Shown: positions 27,291 through 39,795, numbered from the stretch's first letter. The stretch: DNA of 64,000 nt from Serratia marcescens (GCA_015548865.1 JADMXW010000004.1:186001-250000), one strand, 5' to 3'. Program-made: numbers and translations. The notes: generated from the sequence alone by a model not told the origin.

Positions 27291-27553
27291 TTGATATCGC
27301 TGCTATATATAAAAATGAGAGTGTTGAGGATGTTCTTCTCTATTTTTCACCTCAAACCCCCTATCCAGGAATTGATAGGATGTATGTTAAGTACAACTTT
27401 GAGGTCGCCGCTAGCAGAGAGTTATTATTTACATATGAAAAACTTATCAGGGAAGGACGACTTGTGGAGAATAGTGGTGAATTACTGCCAGTAAGAGGTC
27501 CAAACTGGAAAGAACCCAAATTCGTTACTGAAAAAAGATACGGCATTGAATGA
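27287..27553 (+). CDS. Immunity protein of the bacteriocin
   Basis: This small acidic-to-neutral protein of 88 residues starts MIDIAAIYKNESVEDVLLYF. The ATG overlaps the toxin stop (ATGA), the usual arrangement for nuclease bacteriocins, so toxin and antidote are made together. It has no signal or membrane helix, fitting a protein that binds the cytotoxic domain in the cytoplasm. Assignment rests on position and size; I recall the same toxin-partner pairing in related enterobacteria but cannot check it. Confidence 0.75.
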   Translation: MIDIAAIYKNESVEDVLLYFSPQTPYPGIDRMYVKYNFEVAASRELLFTYEKLIREGRLVENSGELLPVRGPNWKEPKFVTEKRYGIE

Positions 27554-27738
27554 TAGCGGTTACATAAAAATGTAAAAGGATCCTTATGCACTAGAGTCTG
27601 GATTATTAACATTGTATAAGCCGGTGGTGAGTTATCAAGTAAACATTGTTCGTCGCTACTGTATAATGAATACGCATTCTGTTATTGCTATCAGGACATT
27701 TATATTACGTTTACACAATAAAGATAAGGACGTTTAGG

Positions 27739-28152
27739 ATGCGATTATCATATCATTTTGTGATTGTTTGGTTGAGTCTATTGTTGTTTACCGGGTGTAC
27801 CCATACATTACCCAGTCCAATGCGTCATGCGCAGCATACGGCCTATCAAATTTCTCACATACATTTCGACCCTAATACGCGTATTCATGTTAATAGCACA
27901 ACTAAATTGCTACTTCCTGAATTTGAGAAAATCTATGAATTGGGTCAAAAAGATCGTGTGCAGGGGTTATCTCGCGATGAAGCCCAACAGAGAGTTAATA
28001 GTATGCTAGCCCCGGACTTTTTGCCTGAATCAAGTATGAGAATGAAATTTTTCTCACAGCAATATTCGGTAGATAACCCAGAAGAATCTCGAAGGATACA
28101 TATTGATGGCCTTACCAAAACTTACTGGGATGGTTTTGAAGGGCGTCAGTAA
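27739..28152 (+). CDS. Exc2-family lipoprotein
   Basis: This 137-residue lipoprotein has a signal ending LLLFTGC (Cys near residue 19). The start at 27739 follows AAGGACGTTTAGG. The C-terminal half has the Exc2 pattern: YELGQKDRVQGLSRDEAQQRVN then a TYWDGFEGR end. Exc2 proteins were first linked to plasmid entry exclusion, but chromosomal copies are frequent and their role is unclear. It lies next to the bacteriocin but with its own 185-base leader, so a functional link is not shown. Confidence 0.75.
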   Translation: MRLSYHFVIVWLSLLLFTGCTHTLPSPMRHAQHTAYQISHIHFDPNTRIHVNSTTKLLLPEFEKIYELGQKDRVQGLSRDEAQQRVNSMLAPDFLPESSMRMKFFSQQYSVDNPEESRRIHIDGLTKTYWDGFEGRQ

Positions 28153-28169
28153 TAGGTGACTGCTGCCGT

Positions 28170-28205
28170 AAAAACTCCGGCGCTATGGAGTGTCCATAGC
28201 GCCGG
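28170..28205 (-). terminator. Rho-independent terminator of cmoB
   Basis: CCGGCGCTATGGA (28177-28189) and TCCATAGCGCCGG (28193-28205) form a perfect 13-bp stem. On the minus strand it is followed by AGTTTTT. Confidence 0.88.
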
Positions 28206-28213
28206 GGGAAATG

Positions 28214-30036
<1,823 letters not shown>

Positions 30037-30432
30037 CTAATAAAGCGTTAATACCAGTTCCCAAGGGAGGTAATAAAGGTTGAACAGTGACATCAATACC
30101 AGCGAGGCATACGTCGCGGCCATCCCTGTACGACGCCAGCGGAACTCGCGTTGACGCAAACCTACATAGTGGAAGAGACGACCAATAATCAGCAGCATGC
30201 CGCACAGATGGATCATGATGACCAGTGCACCATTCATTTCCATCAATACCAATAGAATTGCCCCGATGGGAAGGTATTCTACCGCATTTCCATGCACCCG
30301 AATGGCGGTCTGCAATTCATAAAAACCACCGTCCCCATACGCCACGCGGTATTGCATCCGCAGTTTAACCACATCGAGAGACAGCTTTACCAGCAACAAT
30401 GCGCCAAGCACCACGTAGAGCGCGCTTACCAT
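30037..30432 (-). CDS. yecN: MAPEG-family membrane protein YecN
   Basis: This inner-membrane protein of 131 residues has four hydrophobic helices and belongs to the MAPEG family (relatives of glutathione transferases). The start at 30432 (MVSALYVVLGALL) follows TGGAGTGGAAC. The family signature is RVHGNAVEYLPIGAILLVLME near residue 45. E. coli YecN is a close match and lies in the same place beside cmoA. No enzymatic activity is known. Confidence 0.93.
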   Translation of the reverse strand: MVSALYVVLGALLLVKLSLDVVKLRMQYRVAYGDGGFYELQTAIRVHGNAVEYLPIGAILLVLMEMNGALVIMIHLCGMLLIIGRLFHYVGLRQREFRWRRTGMAATYASLVLMSLFNLYYLPWELVLTLY

Positions 30433-30626
30433 GTTCCACTCCATTGTCTGACAAAAATCGCCTGACAGAAAATATTTGACCGATTTCGGCTGGCAGAATA
30501 ATAACTGTCTGTTGTCATACTGTCGCCTCTAATGTCTGCCTTTTAAAAAAAAGGCAGTTCAAAACGCGAGCTTATAATAAAAGATGCTAAAAAAAGTCTG
30601 TTAATACGACAAGGTATTAATCACTG

Positions 30627-31439
30627 CTAGAACAAAGAATCCTGCAACGGCCAGTCTGGTCGAGGTGGACACGCCGAGACGGTGTGTTCCAGCAGTGGCC
30701 AGATCGCCTGCGCCAGCGGTAATACATTGCCAATATCAGGGGTGTGAATAAATAAATAGGGAGAATGCTCTTGCCAGCTTTTCAGTTTGTCAATCCAAGG
30801 GGTAAACCAGCGTAAATTGTCTGCGATATCTTCATTTCCAATGAATCGAATAGAAGGCTGCTGCGCTGTCAACAGGGCATGAACCGGCAAGCGCGGTTTT
30901 TTTCTCTGGGCTTCCTGCATGGCTGGCGTATTCGGTAAGGCGCTGTGTACTGGGCGGCTGTCCAACATGATGCGATTGATTGTACGCTGCGAAAGTCCCT
31001 GATTCAGTTGACGTTCAGCCTCACCCTTGGCAAAAAACTCAAGGTGGCGAACTTCTACACCGTAGCTAAATTCCTGTGGTAGTGTATCAAGAAAGCTCCA
31101 CAAATCAGGTAACTGTGCGGGTGAAAATGCCGCTGGAAGTTGCAACCAGAATTGCCCAACGCGTGAGATAAGCGGCTGTAGACGCTGGAAAAACTGGTGA
31201 GTATCTTCGTCACAGTGGCGCAGGGCCGCCTGATGGCTGATGGTGGCGGGAAATTTGAAACAAAAGCGGAAACCATCATGTGTCATGTCTCGCCAACGCA
31301 TTACGCTCTCGGTCGAGGGCAGGGCATAAAACGTCGTGTTTCCTTCTACACAGTTGAAATAGCGTGCGTAGTCCGCCAAATCTCGCAAGCCGAACTTGTG
31401 CCAGGCGGGATGTTGCCATTGAGGTAAGCCAATAAACAT
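30627..31439 (-). CDS. yecE: DUF72 family protein YecE
   Basis: This 270-residue TIM-barrel protein of the DUF72 family matches E. coli YecE (272). Conserved segments are FNCVEGNTTFYALP near residue 28, FRFCFKFPATISHQAALRHC near residue 57 and GVEVRHLEFFAKGE near residue 127. Function is unknown. In E. coli yecD separates it from aspS, but here no yecD is found and a 362-base gap leads to aspS. Confidence 0.94.
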   Translation of the reverse strand: MFIGLPQWQHPAWHKFGLRDLADYARYFNCVEGNTTFYALPSTESVMRWRDMTHDGFRFCFKFPATISHQAALRHCDEDTHQFFQRLQPLISRVGQFWLQLPAAFSPAQLPDLWSFLDTLPQEFSYGVEVRHLEFFAKGEAERQLNQGLSQRTINRIMLDSRPVHSALPNTPAMQEAQRKKPRLPVHALLTAQQPSIRFIGNEDIADNLRWFTPWIDKLKSWQEHSPYLFIHTPDIGNVLPLAQAIWPLLEHTVSACPPRPDWPLQDSLF

Positions 31440-31801
31440 TCCGTTGCAACCCGTTAACAGTGTGGATGACAGTAAAACATTTTTTTTACCGAGAAGGAAT
31501 TCTCACGATTCTTGCGACATATCACCTCCGGAAACCGCTTCACTCTTATCGTTCCGGGGAATATCCTTTATAATAGCCACCTTTTTTTACTGAACAGCAA
31601 TCCAGAATAACCATACCGCGCAAAAAAACACCGTTGTTAGCGAATGTGTGGGGCAAAACCGATGTGTTTTGCACAACGAACAGCGTTTTGCCTCATAAAT
31701 GACGATGCGGTCTGGCCGATGCTCTCAGGTGTGGTTGTTGTAGGTGTAATTGTATCGAATCGGGATTCTCTCTCGTCGTGATTGCTCAAAAGGACATCGT
31801 A
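31440..31801. other. yecE-aspS divergent intergenic region
   Basis: No supported gene is seen. A TATAAT hexamer at 31569-31574 could be the -10 of an aspS promoter and would imply a leader of about 220 bases. The leader shows no riboswitch or attenuator that I recognise. Confidence 0.35.
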
Positions 31802-33586
31802 ATGCGTACTGAATATTGTGGACAACTTAACGCGTCCCATGTGGGCCAGGAAGTGACATTGTGCGGTTGGGTTAACCGTCGCCGCGATCTGGGTGGTTTG
31901 ATCTTTATCGATATGCGTGACCGCGATGGCGTGGTCCAGGTGTTTTTCGACCCCGATCGGCAGGATGCTTTCACTCTGGCGTCAGAACTGCGTAACGAAT
32001 TTTGCATTCAATTGACGGGCGTCGTGCGTGCACGTCCTGAAAGCCAAGTGAACAAGGACATGTCCACGGGTGAAGTGGAAGTCTTTGCGACAGCGTTGAC
32101 CATTATCAACCGTTCAGAGCCGCTGCCGCTGGATGCTAACCAAACCAATACGGAAGAAGCACGTTTAAAATACCGTTATCTCGATTTGCGTCGTCCAGAA
32201 ATGGCTGCGCGGTTGAAAGCCCGTGCTCGCATCACCAGCTTCGTTCGACGTTTCATGGATAGCCATGGTTTTCTGGATATTGAAACGCCAATGCTGACCA
32301 AAGCGACACCGGAAGGGGCGCGTGACTATCTGGTGCCAAGCCGTGTGCATAAAGGCAAATTCTACGCATTACCACAATCGCCGCAGTTGTTTAAGCAATT
32401 GTTGATGATGTCTGGTTTCGATCGTTACTACCAGATCGTCAAATGTTTCCGTGATGAAGATTTGCGAGCAGATCGCCAACCAGAATTCACCCAGATTGAT
32501 GTTGAAACCTCTTTCATGACGGCACCGCAGGTGCGCGAGGTGATGGAGAAGCTGGTGCGCGAGCTATGGCAAGATATTTTACGTGTTGATTTGGGTGATT
32601 TCCCGATCATGACCTATGCCGAAGCCATGCGTCGTTTTGGCTCCGACAAACCAGACCTGCGTAACCCGCTGGAACTGGTGGATGTTGCCGATCTGCTGAA
32701 AGACATCGAATTCAAAGTGTTCTCCGGTCCGGCTAACGATGTTAAAGGTCGTGTGGCTACTATTCGCGTACCGGGTGGGGCGCAACTGAGTCGTAAACAA
32801 ATTGATGAATACGGCAAGTTCATTGAGATCTACGGTGCTAAAGGCCTGGCCTATATTAAAGTTAATGAGAAGGCTAAAGGGCTTGAGGGGATTTCCAGCC
32901 CCGTAGCCAAGTTCCTGAATGAAACGGTACTGGCAGCATTGCTGGAACGTACAGCGGCACAGGATGGCGACATTCTGTTTTTCGGTGCGGATAGCGCGAA
33001 AGTGGTGACCGATGCATTGGGTGCGCTGCGTCTTAAGTTAGGGCGCGACTTGAGTCTGACTAATCTGACGAGTTGGAAACCTTTGTGGGTTATTGACTTC
33101 CCGATGTTTGAAGATGATGGCGAAGGCGGATTGGCTGCGATGCACCATCCGTTTACCTCACCGCGTGACATGACGCCAGCGGAACTGGAAAGCAACCCCG
33201 TCTCTGCTATTGCCAATGCTTACGATATGGTACTAAACGGCTATGAAGTCGGTGGTGGGTCGGTGCGTATTCACAATGGCGCGATGCAACAGACTGTTTT
33301 CCGCATTCTGGGTATCAACGAACAGGAACAGCGTGAGAAATTTGGCTTCCTGCTGGACGCATTGAAATACGGTACACCGCCCCATGCAGGTCTTGCTTTC
33401 GGTCTGGATCGTTTGGTGATGCTGTTGACTGGTACCGAGAATATCCGTGATGTGATCGCATTCCCGAAAACCACTGCGGCTGCCTGCCTGATGACGGAAG
33501 CGCCGAGTTATGCCAATCCTGCGGCGTTGGAAGAGCTGTCTATTGCTGTGGTCGCGAAAGCGAAACCTGTGCAGGATGTGGAGTAA
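31802..33586 (+). CDS. aspS: Aspartyl-tRNA synthetase
   Basis: This class II synthetase of 594 residues (E. coli 590) charges tRNA-Asp with aspartate. It has an N-terminal OB anticodon-binding domain, then motif 2 [18 protein letters not shown] near residue 217, the bacterial GAD insertion around 290-420, and motif 3 [13 protein letters not shown] near residue 533. AAAAGGACATCGTA precedes the ATG. nudB follows after six bases and is probably co-transcribed. Confidence 0.98.
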   Translation: MRTEYCGQLNASHVGQEVTLCGWVNRRRDLGGLIFIDMRDRDGVVQVFFDPDRQDAFTLASELRNEFCIQLTGVVRARPESQVNKDMSTGEVEVFATALTIINRSEPLPLDANQTNTEEARLKYRYLDLRRPEMAARLKARARITSFVRRFMDSHGFLDIETPMLTKATPEGARDYLVPSRVHKGKFYALPQSPQLFKQLLMMSGFDRYYQIVKCFRDEDLRADRQPEFTQIDVETSFMTAPQVREVMEKLVRELWQDILRVDLGDFPIMTYAEAMRRFGSDKPDLRNPLELVDVADLLKDIEFKVFSGPANDVKGRVATIRVPGGAQLSRKQIDEYGKFIEIYGAKGLAYIKVNEKAKGLEGISSPVAKFLNETVLAALLERTAAQDGDILFFGADSAKVVTDALGALRLKLGRDLSLTNLTSWKPLWVIDFPMFEDDGEGGLAAMHHPFTSPRDMTPAELESNPVSAIANAYDMVLNGYEVGGGSVRIHNGAMQQTVFRILGINEQEQREKFGFLLDALKYGTPPHAGLAFGLDRLVMLLTGTENIRDVIAFPKTTAAACLMTEAPSYANPAALEELSIAVVAKAKPVQDVE

Positions 33587-33592
33587 CAGCAG

Positions 33593-34036
33593 ATGGCCTA
33601 TAAGCGTCCCGTTTCGGCCCTGATTGTCATTTATGCTCAGGATACCGGACGGGTGCTGATGCTTCAGCGTCGCGATGACCCCGATTTTTGGCAGTCCGTC
33701 ACGGGCAGCCTTGAAGACGGAGAAACCGCGGCGCTTACCGCACAGCGTGAAGTTAAAGAGGAAGTCAACATTGATATCGCCGCTGAGGGGTTATCACTTT
33801 TTGACTGTCAGCGCTGTGTCGAGTTTGAGCTTTTTGCTCATTTGAGACGTCGCTATGCCCCCGGCATCACGCACAATATGGAACATTGGTTCTGTCTGGC
33901 GTTACCGGGTGAACGTGAGGTCATCCTCACGGAACATCTTGCCTATCGTTGGTTAGCTGCGCCTGAAGCGGCGCAACTCACCAAATCATGGAGCAACCGG
34001 CAGGCGATTGAAGAATTTGTTATTTATCCGGCCTGA
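33593..34036 (+). CDS. nudB: Dihydroneopterin triphosphate diphosphatase
   Basis: This Nudix hydrolase of 147 residues removes pyrophosphate from dihydroneopterin triphosphate in folate synthesis. The Nudix box spans about residues 38-60, with GSLEDGET at the start and the REVKEEVNI helix carrying the metal-binding glutamates. Start and length match E. coli NudB (150). It lies between aspS and yebC, the conserved order. Confidence 0.95.
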   Translation: MAYKRPVSALIVIYAQDTGRVLMLQRRDDPDFWQSVTGSLEDGETAALTAQREVKEEVNIDIAAEGLSLFDCQRCVEFELFAHLRRRYAPGITHNMEHWFCLALPGEREVILTEHLAYRWLAAPEAAQLTKSWSNRQAIEEFVIYPA

Positions 34037-34059
34037 AGAGGCTTTTTTCGGAGATTTTT

Positions 34060-34803
34060 ATGGCAGGTCATAGTAAGTGGGCCAACACAAAACATCGTAA
34101 AGCGGCGCAGGATGCAAAACGCGGCAAAATCTTTACCAAAATTATCCGCGAACTGGTAACGGCTGCCCGATTGGGCGGCGGCGATCCGGGCTCCAACCCG
34201 CGTCTGCGTGCGGCTATCGATAAAGCACTCTCCAACAACATGACGCGCGATACCCTGAACCGCGCCATTGCGCGTGGTGTGGGCGGCGATGAAGATAACA
34301 ACATGGAAACCATCATTTATGAAGGCTACGGCCCTGGCGGCACGGCGGTGATGGTGGAGTGTCTGAGTGACAACCGCAACCGTACCGTATCCGAAGTGCG
34401 CCATGCATTCACTAAATGTGGTGGTAACCTGGGGACCGATGGTTCCGTTTCCTATCTGTTCACCAAGAAGGGCGTTATCTCTTATGCGCCGGGCCTGGAT
34501 GAAGATCAGGTGATGGATGCCGCGCTGGAAGCGGGCGCTGACGATGTCGTGACCTACGACGATGGCGCGATTGACGTCTTTACCCCGTGGGAAACCTTCG
34601 GTCAGGTGAAAGATGCGCTGGATGCGTCGGGCCTGAAAGCGGAATCTGCAGAAGTGTCCATGATCCCATCGACTAACGCAGACATGGATGCAGAAACTGC
34701 ACCGAAGCTGATGCGTTTGATCGATATGCTGGAAGATTGCGATGATGTGCAGGAAGTTTACCACAATGGTGAAATTTCCGACGAGGTGGCGGCGACGCTG
34801 TAA
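34060..34803 (+). CDS. yebC: YebC/PmpR-type transcription or translation factor
   Basis: This 247-residue protein of the YebC family (E. coli 246) begins [22 protein letters not shown] as in nearly all members. Family studies describe roles as a regulator (PmpR) and, more recently, in translation of difficult peptide stretches; the role in this organism is not shown by sequence. TCGGAGATTTTT precedes the ATG. It lies upstream of ruvC, as is common in proteobacteria. Confidence 0.96.
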   Translation: MAGHSKWANTKHRKAAQDAKRGKIFTKIIRELVTAARLGGGDPGSNPRLRAAIDKALSNNMTRDTLNRAIARGVGGDEDNNMETIIYEGYGPGGTAVMVECLSDNRNRTVSEVRHAFTKCGGNLGTDGSVSYLFTKKGVISYAPGLDEDQVMDAALEAGADDVVTYDDGAIDVFTPWETFGQVKDALDASGLKAESAEVSMIPSTNADMDAETAPKLMRLIDMLEDCDDVQEVYHNGEISDEVAATL

Positions 34804-34852
34804 TGGCGTTTTCTCCGCTGACAGTTATCGTGTGTGCAGGGGACGATGCGCT

Positions 34853-35374
34853 ATGACGATTATTCTCGGCATCGATCCCGGTTCGCGTGTTACCGGATAT
34901 GGCATTATTCGCCAGCAGGGGCGCCAACTCAGCTACATCGGCAGCGGTTGTGTACGCACCGCTGTAGACGATCTCCCGACGCGATTGAAGCTAATCTATG
35001 CCGGGGTGAGCGAGATCATTACCCAGTTTCAACCGGATTGTCTGGCGATAGAACAAGTATTTATGGCCAAAAATGCGGACTCAGCACTGAAACTGGGGCA
35101 AGCGCGCGGTGTTGCCATTGTCGCTGGCGTCAATCAAGGGTTGCCTATTTTTGAATACGCAGCTCGTCAAGTGAAACAGACGGTTGTCGGTACGGGAGCG
35201 GCAGAAAAGAGTCAGGTTCAGCACATGGTGCGTACCTTATTGAAGCTGTCGGCAAATCCACAAGCAGATGCTGCAGATGCACTGGCTATTGCCATCACTC
35301 ATTGTCATTTGAGTCAGAATTTGACGCGAATGGGACCTGGTCGGTTGAATTTAGTGCGCGGGCGGCTGCGGTAA
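34853..35374 (+). CDS. ruvC: Holliday junction resolvase RuvC
   Basis: This endonuclease of 173 residues cuts Holliday junctions in symmetrically placed strands. The four metal-binding acidic residues are present: D8 in ILGIDPGS, E67 in AIEQVF, and D139 and D142 in QADAADAL (counting Met). The start at 34853 follows CAGGGGACGATGCG; the frame is open upstream but the family begins here. A terminator follows, and ruvAB have a separate LexA-controlled start. Confidence 0.97.
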   Translation: MTIILGIDPGSRVTGYGIIRQQGRQLSYIGSGCVRTAVDDLPTRLKLIYAGVSEIITQFQPDCLAIEQVFMAKNADSALKLGQARGVAIVAGVNQGLPIFEYAARQVKQTVVGTGAAEKSQVQHMVRTLLKLSANPQADAADALAIAITHCHLSQNLTRMGPGRLNLVRGRLR

Positions 35375-35380
35375 ATATCG

Positions 35381-35406
35381 GGCTGGATATTCATCCAGCC
35401 TTTTTT
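35381..35406 (+). terminator. Rho-independent terminator of ruvC
   Basis: GGCTGGAT (35381-35388) pairs with ATCCAGCC (35393-35400), followed by six T. The same bases contain the LexA box of ruvAB. Confidence 0.85.
35382..35397 (+). promoter_or_regulatory. LexA (SOS) box of ruvAB
   Basis: CTGGATATTCATCCAG fits the CTG-N10-CAG SOS box and is close to the E. coli ruvA box (CTGGATATCTATCCAG, recalled). A -10 candidate TATAAG lies at 35411-35416, so bound LexA would cover the -35 region. Confidence 0.85.
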
Positions 35407-35455
35407 ATGCTATAAGCTAGCAAAAAGGTATTAACGTAACGAAAGGAAGGTCAAC

Positions 35456-36076
35456 GTGATTGGTCGTCTCAGAGGCATCATTCTGGAAAAACAACCGCCG
35501 CAGGTGCTGCTAGAAGTCAACGGAGTGGGCTACGAAGTCCATATGCCGATGACATGCTTCTATGAACTTCCTGAATTAAATAAAGAAGCGGTGATTTTCA
35601 CTCAATTTGTGGTGCGTGAAGATGCGCAGCTGTTATTTGGCTTCAACGATAAACAAGAGCGAGCTTTGTTTCGTGAGTTGATTAAAACGAATGGTGTAGG
35701 GCCAAAACTGGCTTTGGCGATCCTCTCAGGGATGTCCGCCCAGCAATTCGTGAGTGCGGTTGAACGCGAAGAAATAGCCACGTTGATCAAACTGCCAGGC
35801 GTAGGTAAGAAAACAGCAGAGCGGTTAGTGGTAGAAATGAAAGATCGGTTTAAAGGTATGAGTGGAGACCTGTTCAATCCTTCATCCATTGATGTGCCCA
35901 TTAGCAGTTCAGCACCTTCTGCCGTTCCCGCAGAGGATCCCGAGGCGGAAGCCGCTTCTGCACTGGTAGCTCTGGGGTATAAGCCACAGGAGGCTAGCCG
36001 TATGGTTTCCAAAATTGCCCGTCCTGGTGCAGATTGTGAGACGTTGATTCGTGACGCTCTGCGCGCAGCGCTGTAA
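35456..36076 (+). CDS. ruvA: Holliday junction branch migration protein RuvA
   Basis: RuvA binds four-way junctions and loads the RuvB motor; here it has 206 residues (E. coli 203). It starts with GTG at 35456 after AAGGAAGG, giving the standard MIGRLRGII start. Domains are an OB fold (1-64), the HhH domain with [11 protein letters not shown] near residue 79 and [16 protein letters not shown] near 114, and the C-terminal RuvB-binding domain. ruvB follows after nine bases. Confidence 0.97.
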   Translation: MIGRLRGIILEKQPPQVLLEVNGVGYEVHMPMTCFYELPELNKEAVIFTQFVVREDAQLLFGFNDKQERALFRELIKTNGVGPKLALAILSGMSAQQFVSAVEREEIATLIKLPGVGKKTAERLVVEMKDRFKGMSGDLFNPSSIDVPISSSAPSAVPAEDPEAEAASALVALGYKPQEASRMVSKIARPGADCETLIRDALRAAL

Positions 36077-36085
36077 GGGGTATCC

Positions 36086-37087
36086 ATGATTGAAGCTGAC
36101 CGCTTGATCTCCGCGCAGGAAGTACCGGAAGAAGAGAGCATTGACCGCGCGATCCGTCCGCGGTTGCTGGCAGAATACGTTGGGCAACCCCAGGTGCGCG
36201 AGCAAATGGAGATTTTTATTGAAGCGGCGCGCAAACGCGGCGATGCATTAGATCACCTGTTGATTTTTGGTCCACCCGGTTTAGGGAAAACCACGCTGGC
36301 CAATATTGTCGCCAATGAAATGAATGTAAACTTGCGTACCACGTCGGGCCCAGTATTGGAAAAGGCCGGTGATCTGGCCGCGTTGCTGACTAATCTTGAA
36401 CCACACGATGTATTGTTTATCGATGAAATCCATCGCTTATCACCGGTCGTAGAGGAAATACTTTACCCTGCGATGGAAGACTACCAACTGGATATCATGA
36501 TAGGCGAGGGTCCAGCGGCTCGCTCGATCAAACTCGATCTTCCTCCGTTTACTCTGATTGGTGCGACGACCCGTGCAGGGTCACTGACATCACCGCTGCG
36601 CGATCGCTTTGGCATAGTGCAACGGCTTGAGTTTTACAAAATTGAAGATTTACAGCATATCGTCAACCGTAGTGCCGCTTGTTTAGGGCTGTCGCTTACC
36701 GACGACGGTGCGCTGGAAGTTGCGCGCCGCTCTCGCGGGACACCACGTATTGCCAATAGGCTGTTGCGTCGGGTACGTGACTTCTCTGAGGTGAAAGCAG
36801 ATGGCGCGATTGATGCTGCGGTAGCGATGCAGGCGTTGGATATGCTCGCTGTAGACACGGAAGGATTCGATTATATGGACCGTAAACTGCTGTTGGCGAT
36901 TATTGATAAATTTACCGGTGGGCCAGTCGGGTTGGACAATTTGGCGGCAGCGATTGGTGAAGAGCGGGAAACCATCGAAGATGTAATAGAGCCCTACCTG
37001 ATTCAGCAGGGCTTTATTCAGCGCACGCCGCGTGGACGTATGGCTACGGCACACGCTTACCGTCATTTCGGTATTGATAGAACGTAG
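36086..37087 (+). CDS. ruvB: Holliday junction helicase RuvB
   Basis: RuvB is the hexameric AAA+ motor of branch migration, 333 residues (E. coli 336). Walker [10 protein letters not shown] lies at residues 62-70, Walker B LFIDEIH at about 110-116, and the sensor GATTRAGSL near residue 158. The C-terminal winged helix ends in [17 protein letters not shown]. It is co-transcribed with ruvA under LexA. znuB converges from the other strand 11 bases later. Confidence 0.98.
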   Translation: MIEADRLISAQEVPEEESIDRAIRPRLLAEYVGQPQVREQMEIFIEAARKRGDALDHLLIFGPPGLGKTTLANIVANEMNVNLRTTSGPVLEKAGDLAALLTNLEPHDVLFIDEIHRLSPVVEEILYPAMEDYQLDIMIGEGPAARSIKLDLPPFTLIGATTRAGSLTSPLRDRFGIVQRLEFYKIEDLQHIVNRSAACLGLSLTDDGALEVARRSRGTPRIANRLLRRVRDFSEVKADGAIDAAVAMQALDMLAVDTEGFDYMDRKLLLAIIDKFTGGPVGLDNLAAAIGEERETIEDVIEPYLIQQGFIQRTPRGRMATAHAYRHFGIDRT

Positions 37088-37098
37088 TGCGTATTCCT

Positions 37099-37884
37099 TT
37101 AGGCAGGTTGCCTACGAACCAGACTCAGCATAAACAAGAACGAAGCGCATAAGACCACGGAAGGGCCAGCAGGGGTATTGTAGAGCGCTGAAAAGATCAA
37201 TCCACCTGTCACGGCGCACATACCTAAAATGACGGCCAAACCTGCCATTTGCTCCGGCGTGCGTGCAAAACGGCGCGCCGTTGCGGCAGGAATGATCAGC
37301 AATGACGTAATGATCAGCGCCCCGACAAACTTCATCGCTAACCCGATGGTCAATGCGGTTACCAACATCAGAATCAGACGCGTACGCTGTAAATTAACGC
37401 CGTCAACATGTGCCAACTCCTGGCTGATGGTCATTGAGAGCAGCGATCGCCACTGCCAGCACATGATAGCAATAACCACCAGTACACCAGGTCCAATCAG
37501 CCAAAGATCCTGAGTGGTTACTGACAGCAAATCGCCAAACAGATAAGCCATCAAATCAACGCGGATGTTGTTCATCAGGCTGACCACAACTAATCCTAAT
37601 GACAACGCACTGTGCGCCATGATACCAAGCAATGTGTCGATAGCGAGATAAGGGCGTCGCTCCAGCCATACGAGTCCTAGCGCCAGCAGCAGTGTCACCA
37701 GAATCACGGCGTAATAGACGTTAATGTCCAGCAGAAAACCGATAGCAACGCCGAGTAGAGAGGCATGAGCTAGGGTATCCCCAAAGTAAGACATACGCCG
37801 CCATACCACAAATGATCCGAGCGGACCCGCTGCGCATGCCAGAAAAATACCCGCTAGCCAACCGGGAAGCAAAATATCAATCAT
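37099..37884 (-). CDS. znuB: High-affinity zinc ABC importer permease
   Basis: This inner-membrane permease of the ABC-3 family has 261 residues (E. coli 261) and about eight helices. Characteristic stretches are [23 protein letters not shown] near residue 25 and [19 protein letters not shown] near residue 195. It forms the channel for Zn2+ delivered by ZnuA and powered by ZnuC. Its start overlaps the znuC stop by four bases. Confidence 0.96.
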   Translation of the reverse strand: MIDILLPGWLAGIFLACAAGPLGSFVVWRRMSYFGDTLAHASLLGVAIGFLLDINVYYAVILVTLLLALGLVWLERRPYLAIDTLLGIMAHSALSLGLVVVSLMNNIRVDLMAYLFGDLLSVTTQDLWLIGPGVLVVIAIMCWQWRSLLSMTISQELAHVDGVNLQRTRLILMLVTALTIGLAMKFVGALIITSLLIIPAATARRFARTPEQMAGLAVILGMCAVTGGLIFSALYNTPAGPSVVLCASFLFMLSLVRRQPA

Positions 37885-38639
37885 GCGTCATTGCCGCCCT
37901 GTCGTTTTAAAATAATGCGTCCGTTCAAATCGTGACGGTGATTGTGATGGTGGCGATATACTGCAAGTTGTTCTGCGCCGCGCGGGCCGAACATGGCGAG
38001 AAACTGAGGGTGCATAGACACCACTTCCGGTGCGCCAGAGCAGCACACATGCTGATTAAGGCACAGAACTTCATCCGTTTTTGCCATTACCAGATGCAAG
38101 TCGTGGGATACCATCAACACGCCGCAGTTAAACTCCTGACGCAATTGGTTGATAAGATCATACAGTGCCAGTTGACCATTGACATCCACACCTTGTGTCG
38201 GTTCATCCAACACCAGTAACTGGGGGTGATTGAGCAAGGCGCGAGCCAGCAAGACGCGTTGCGTCTCCCCACCGGAGAGTTTTTGCATGGGGTGATCTAA
38301 CAAATGTGCGGCCTGCACGCGTTTGAGTGCTGGCAAAATATCCTGCTGCTTTACCCCGGGGCGTAAACGCATAAAGCGGCCAACGGTGAGTGGCAAGGTG
38401 GCATCCAAATGCAGTTTCTGCGGTACGTAACCAATCCGTAAATTAGGTTGCTTGTGCAAAGTGCCTGCGGTGGGGGTTAACAACCCAAGTACTACGCGCA
38501 CCAACGTAGATTTACCTGCACCATTGGGGCCAAGCAGCGTGAGGATACGGCCCGATTGCAGATTCAGCGAAATATCGCTGAGCACGTTGCGTTCACCAAA
38601 GGCGACGGAGATGCGATCGAGCGAAACGAGTGTAGACAT
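37881..38639 (-). CDS. znuC: Zinc ABC importer ATP-binding protein
   Basis: This ATPase has 252 residues, with Walker [10 protein letters not shown] near residue 37, signature [15 protein letters not shown] near residue 122, Walker [13 protein letters not shown] near residue 142 and H-loop SHD near 175. The end is rich in His ([10 protein letters not shown]), as in E. coli ZnuC, perhaps a metal-sensing tail. It is divergent from znuA, with the Zur box between them, and translationally coupled to znuB. Confidence 0.97.
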   Translation of the reverse strand: MSTLVSLDRISVAFGERNVLSDISLNLQSGRILTLLGPNGAGKSTLVRVVLGLLTPTAGTLHKQPNLRIGYVPQKLHLDATLPLTVGRFMRLRPGVKQQDILPALKRVQAAHLLDHPMQKLSGGETQRVLLARALLNHPQLLVLDEPTQGVDVNGQLALYDLINQLRQEFNCGVLMVSHDLHLVMAKTDEVLCLNQHVCCSGAPEVVSMHPQFLAMFGPRGAEQLAVYRHHHNHRHDLNGRIILKRQGGNDA

Positions 38640-38662
38640 AAAATTCAGTTTGCAGAGTGCCT

Positions 38663-38685
38663 GTGACGTTATAATATTACAAAAT
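38663..38685. promoter_or_regulatory. Zur box between znuC and znuA
   Basis: GTGACGTTATAATATTACA at 38663-38681 matches the core of the E. coli znu operator (ATGTTATANTATCAC, recalled). It lies in the 55-base divergent spacer, so zinc-loaded Zur should repress both units. Confidence 0.8.
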
Positions 38686-38694
38686 TAACGATAA

Positions 38695-39783
38695 ATGAAT
38701 GAGAAAACGTACATGCAATCCCGCTATCAACCGAAAAAATTGCTAAATGAACAGAAATTGAAAGCTCTATTTGTTGCTAGTGCACTATTCTTTGCTGGCA
38801 TCAGTGCAGAAAGCGCTCAGGCAGCAGTCGTGAGTTCCGTTCGTCCTCTTGGGTTTATCGCGGCTGCCATTGCAGATGGGGTAACATCCACGGAAGTGCT
38901 ATTGCCTGATGGCGCATCGCCTCACGATTATGCCCTGCGCCCAAGCGATGTCCAGCGTTTACAGTCGGCAGACCTGATTATTTGGGTTGGGCCGGAAATG
39001 GAGGCCTTTTTAACAAAGCCGCTGGCATCCCATGCCACATCGCAACAGATTGCATTGGCTAGCTTACCAGCCATTCAGAACGCACTGATAAAAGAGAGTG
39101 AACATGATGAAGATGAGCATTCTGATGAGGCGGGACACGAGCACCATGACTCAGCTGATCATGATGAGGCCGATCATCAACACATGCACGGCAGTGCTGA
39201 ATCTCATCATGAGCATAGCACGGATGATGCCGCTGACGCGCATGAAGGGCACCATCATGGCGAGTACAATATGCACATTTGGCTGTCACCGGAGATGGCA
39301 AAACAGGCAGCAATCGCAATTCACGCAAAATTATTGGAACTAATGCCACAAAAGAAAGACAAACTAGACGCGAATCTGCTTAATTTTACAGATCAACTCG
39401 CGCAGACAGAAGAAAAAGTTGTTAATATGCTTGCACCTGTCAAAGGGAAGGGCTACTTCGTGTTTCACGATGCCTATGGGTATTTTGAGAAGCGTTTCGG
39501 GTTAAGCCCGCTAGGCTATTTCACTATCAACCCAGCCATTCAACCCGGTGCACAGCGTTTACACCAAATACGAACACAACTGGTTGAGCAGAGGGCCGTA
39601 TGTGTCTTTGCTGAGCCACAATTCAGGCCAGCGGTTATCAACGCTGTTGCCAAAGGAACGGATGTACGCATTGGCGTACTGGATCCATTGGGAAGCAACA
39701 TCGCGCTAAGTAAGGACAGTTATGCCGAGTTTCTGTTACAACTGTCCGATCAGTATAGCCGCTGCCTGGAGAAGAGATCATGA
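38695..39783 (+). CDS. znuA: Periplasmic zinc-binding protein ZnuA
   Basis: This is the solute-binding protein of the zinc importer, 362 residues, longer than E. coli ZnuA (about 310). Start 38695 is given; 38713 is an alternative. A signal peptide ends near AQA (residue 43). Zinc ligands include His near 77 (SPHDYAL), His 194 (MHIWLSP) and a His in VFHDAYGYF. Between about 136 and 190 lies a long loop of His, Asp and Glu (over 20 His), which in ZnuA proteins handles zinc under scarcity. The loop explains the extra length. Confidence 0.96.
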   Translation: MNEKTYMQSRYQPKKLLNEQKLKALFVASALFFAGISAESAQAAVVSSVRPLGFIAAAIADGVTSTEVLLPDGASPHDYALRPSDVQRLQSADLIIWVGPEMEAFLTKPLASHATSQQIALASLPAIQNALIKESEHDEDEHSDEAGHEHHDSADHDEADHQHMHGSAESHHEHSTDDAADAHEGHHHGEYNMHIWLSPEMAKQAAIAIHAKLLELMPQKKDKLDANLLNFTDQLAQTEEKVVNMLAPVKGKGYFVFHDAYGYFEKRFGLSPLGYFTINPAIQPGAQRLHQIRTQLVEQRAVCVFAEPQFRPAVINAVAKGTDVRIGVLDPLGSNIALSKDSYAEFLLQLSDQYSRCLEKRS

Positions 39784-39795
39784 GGATGCCGATAA

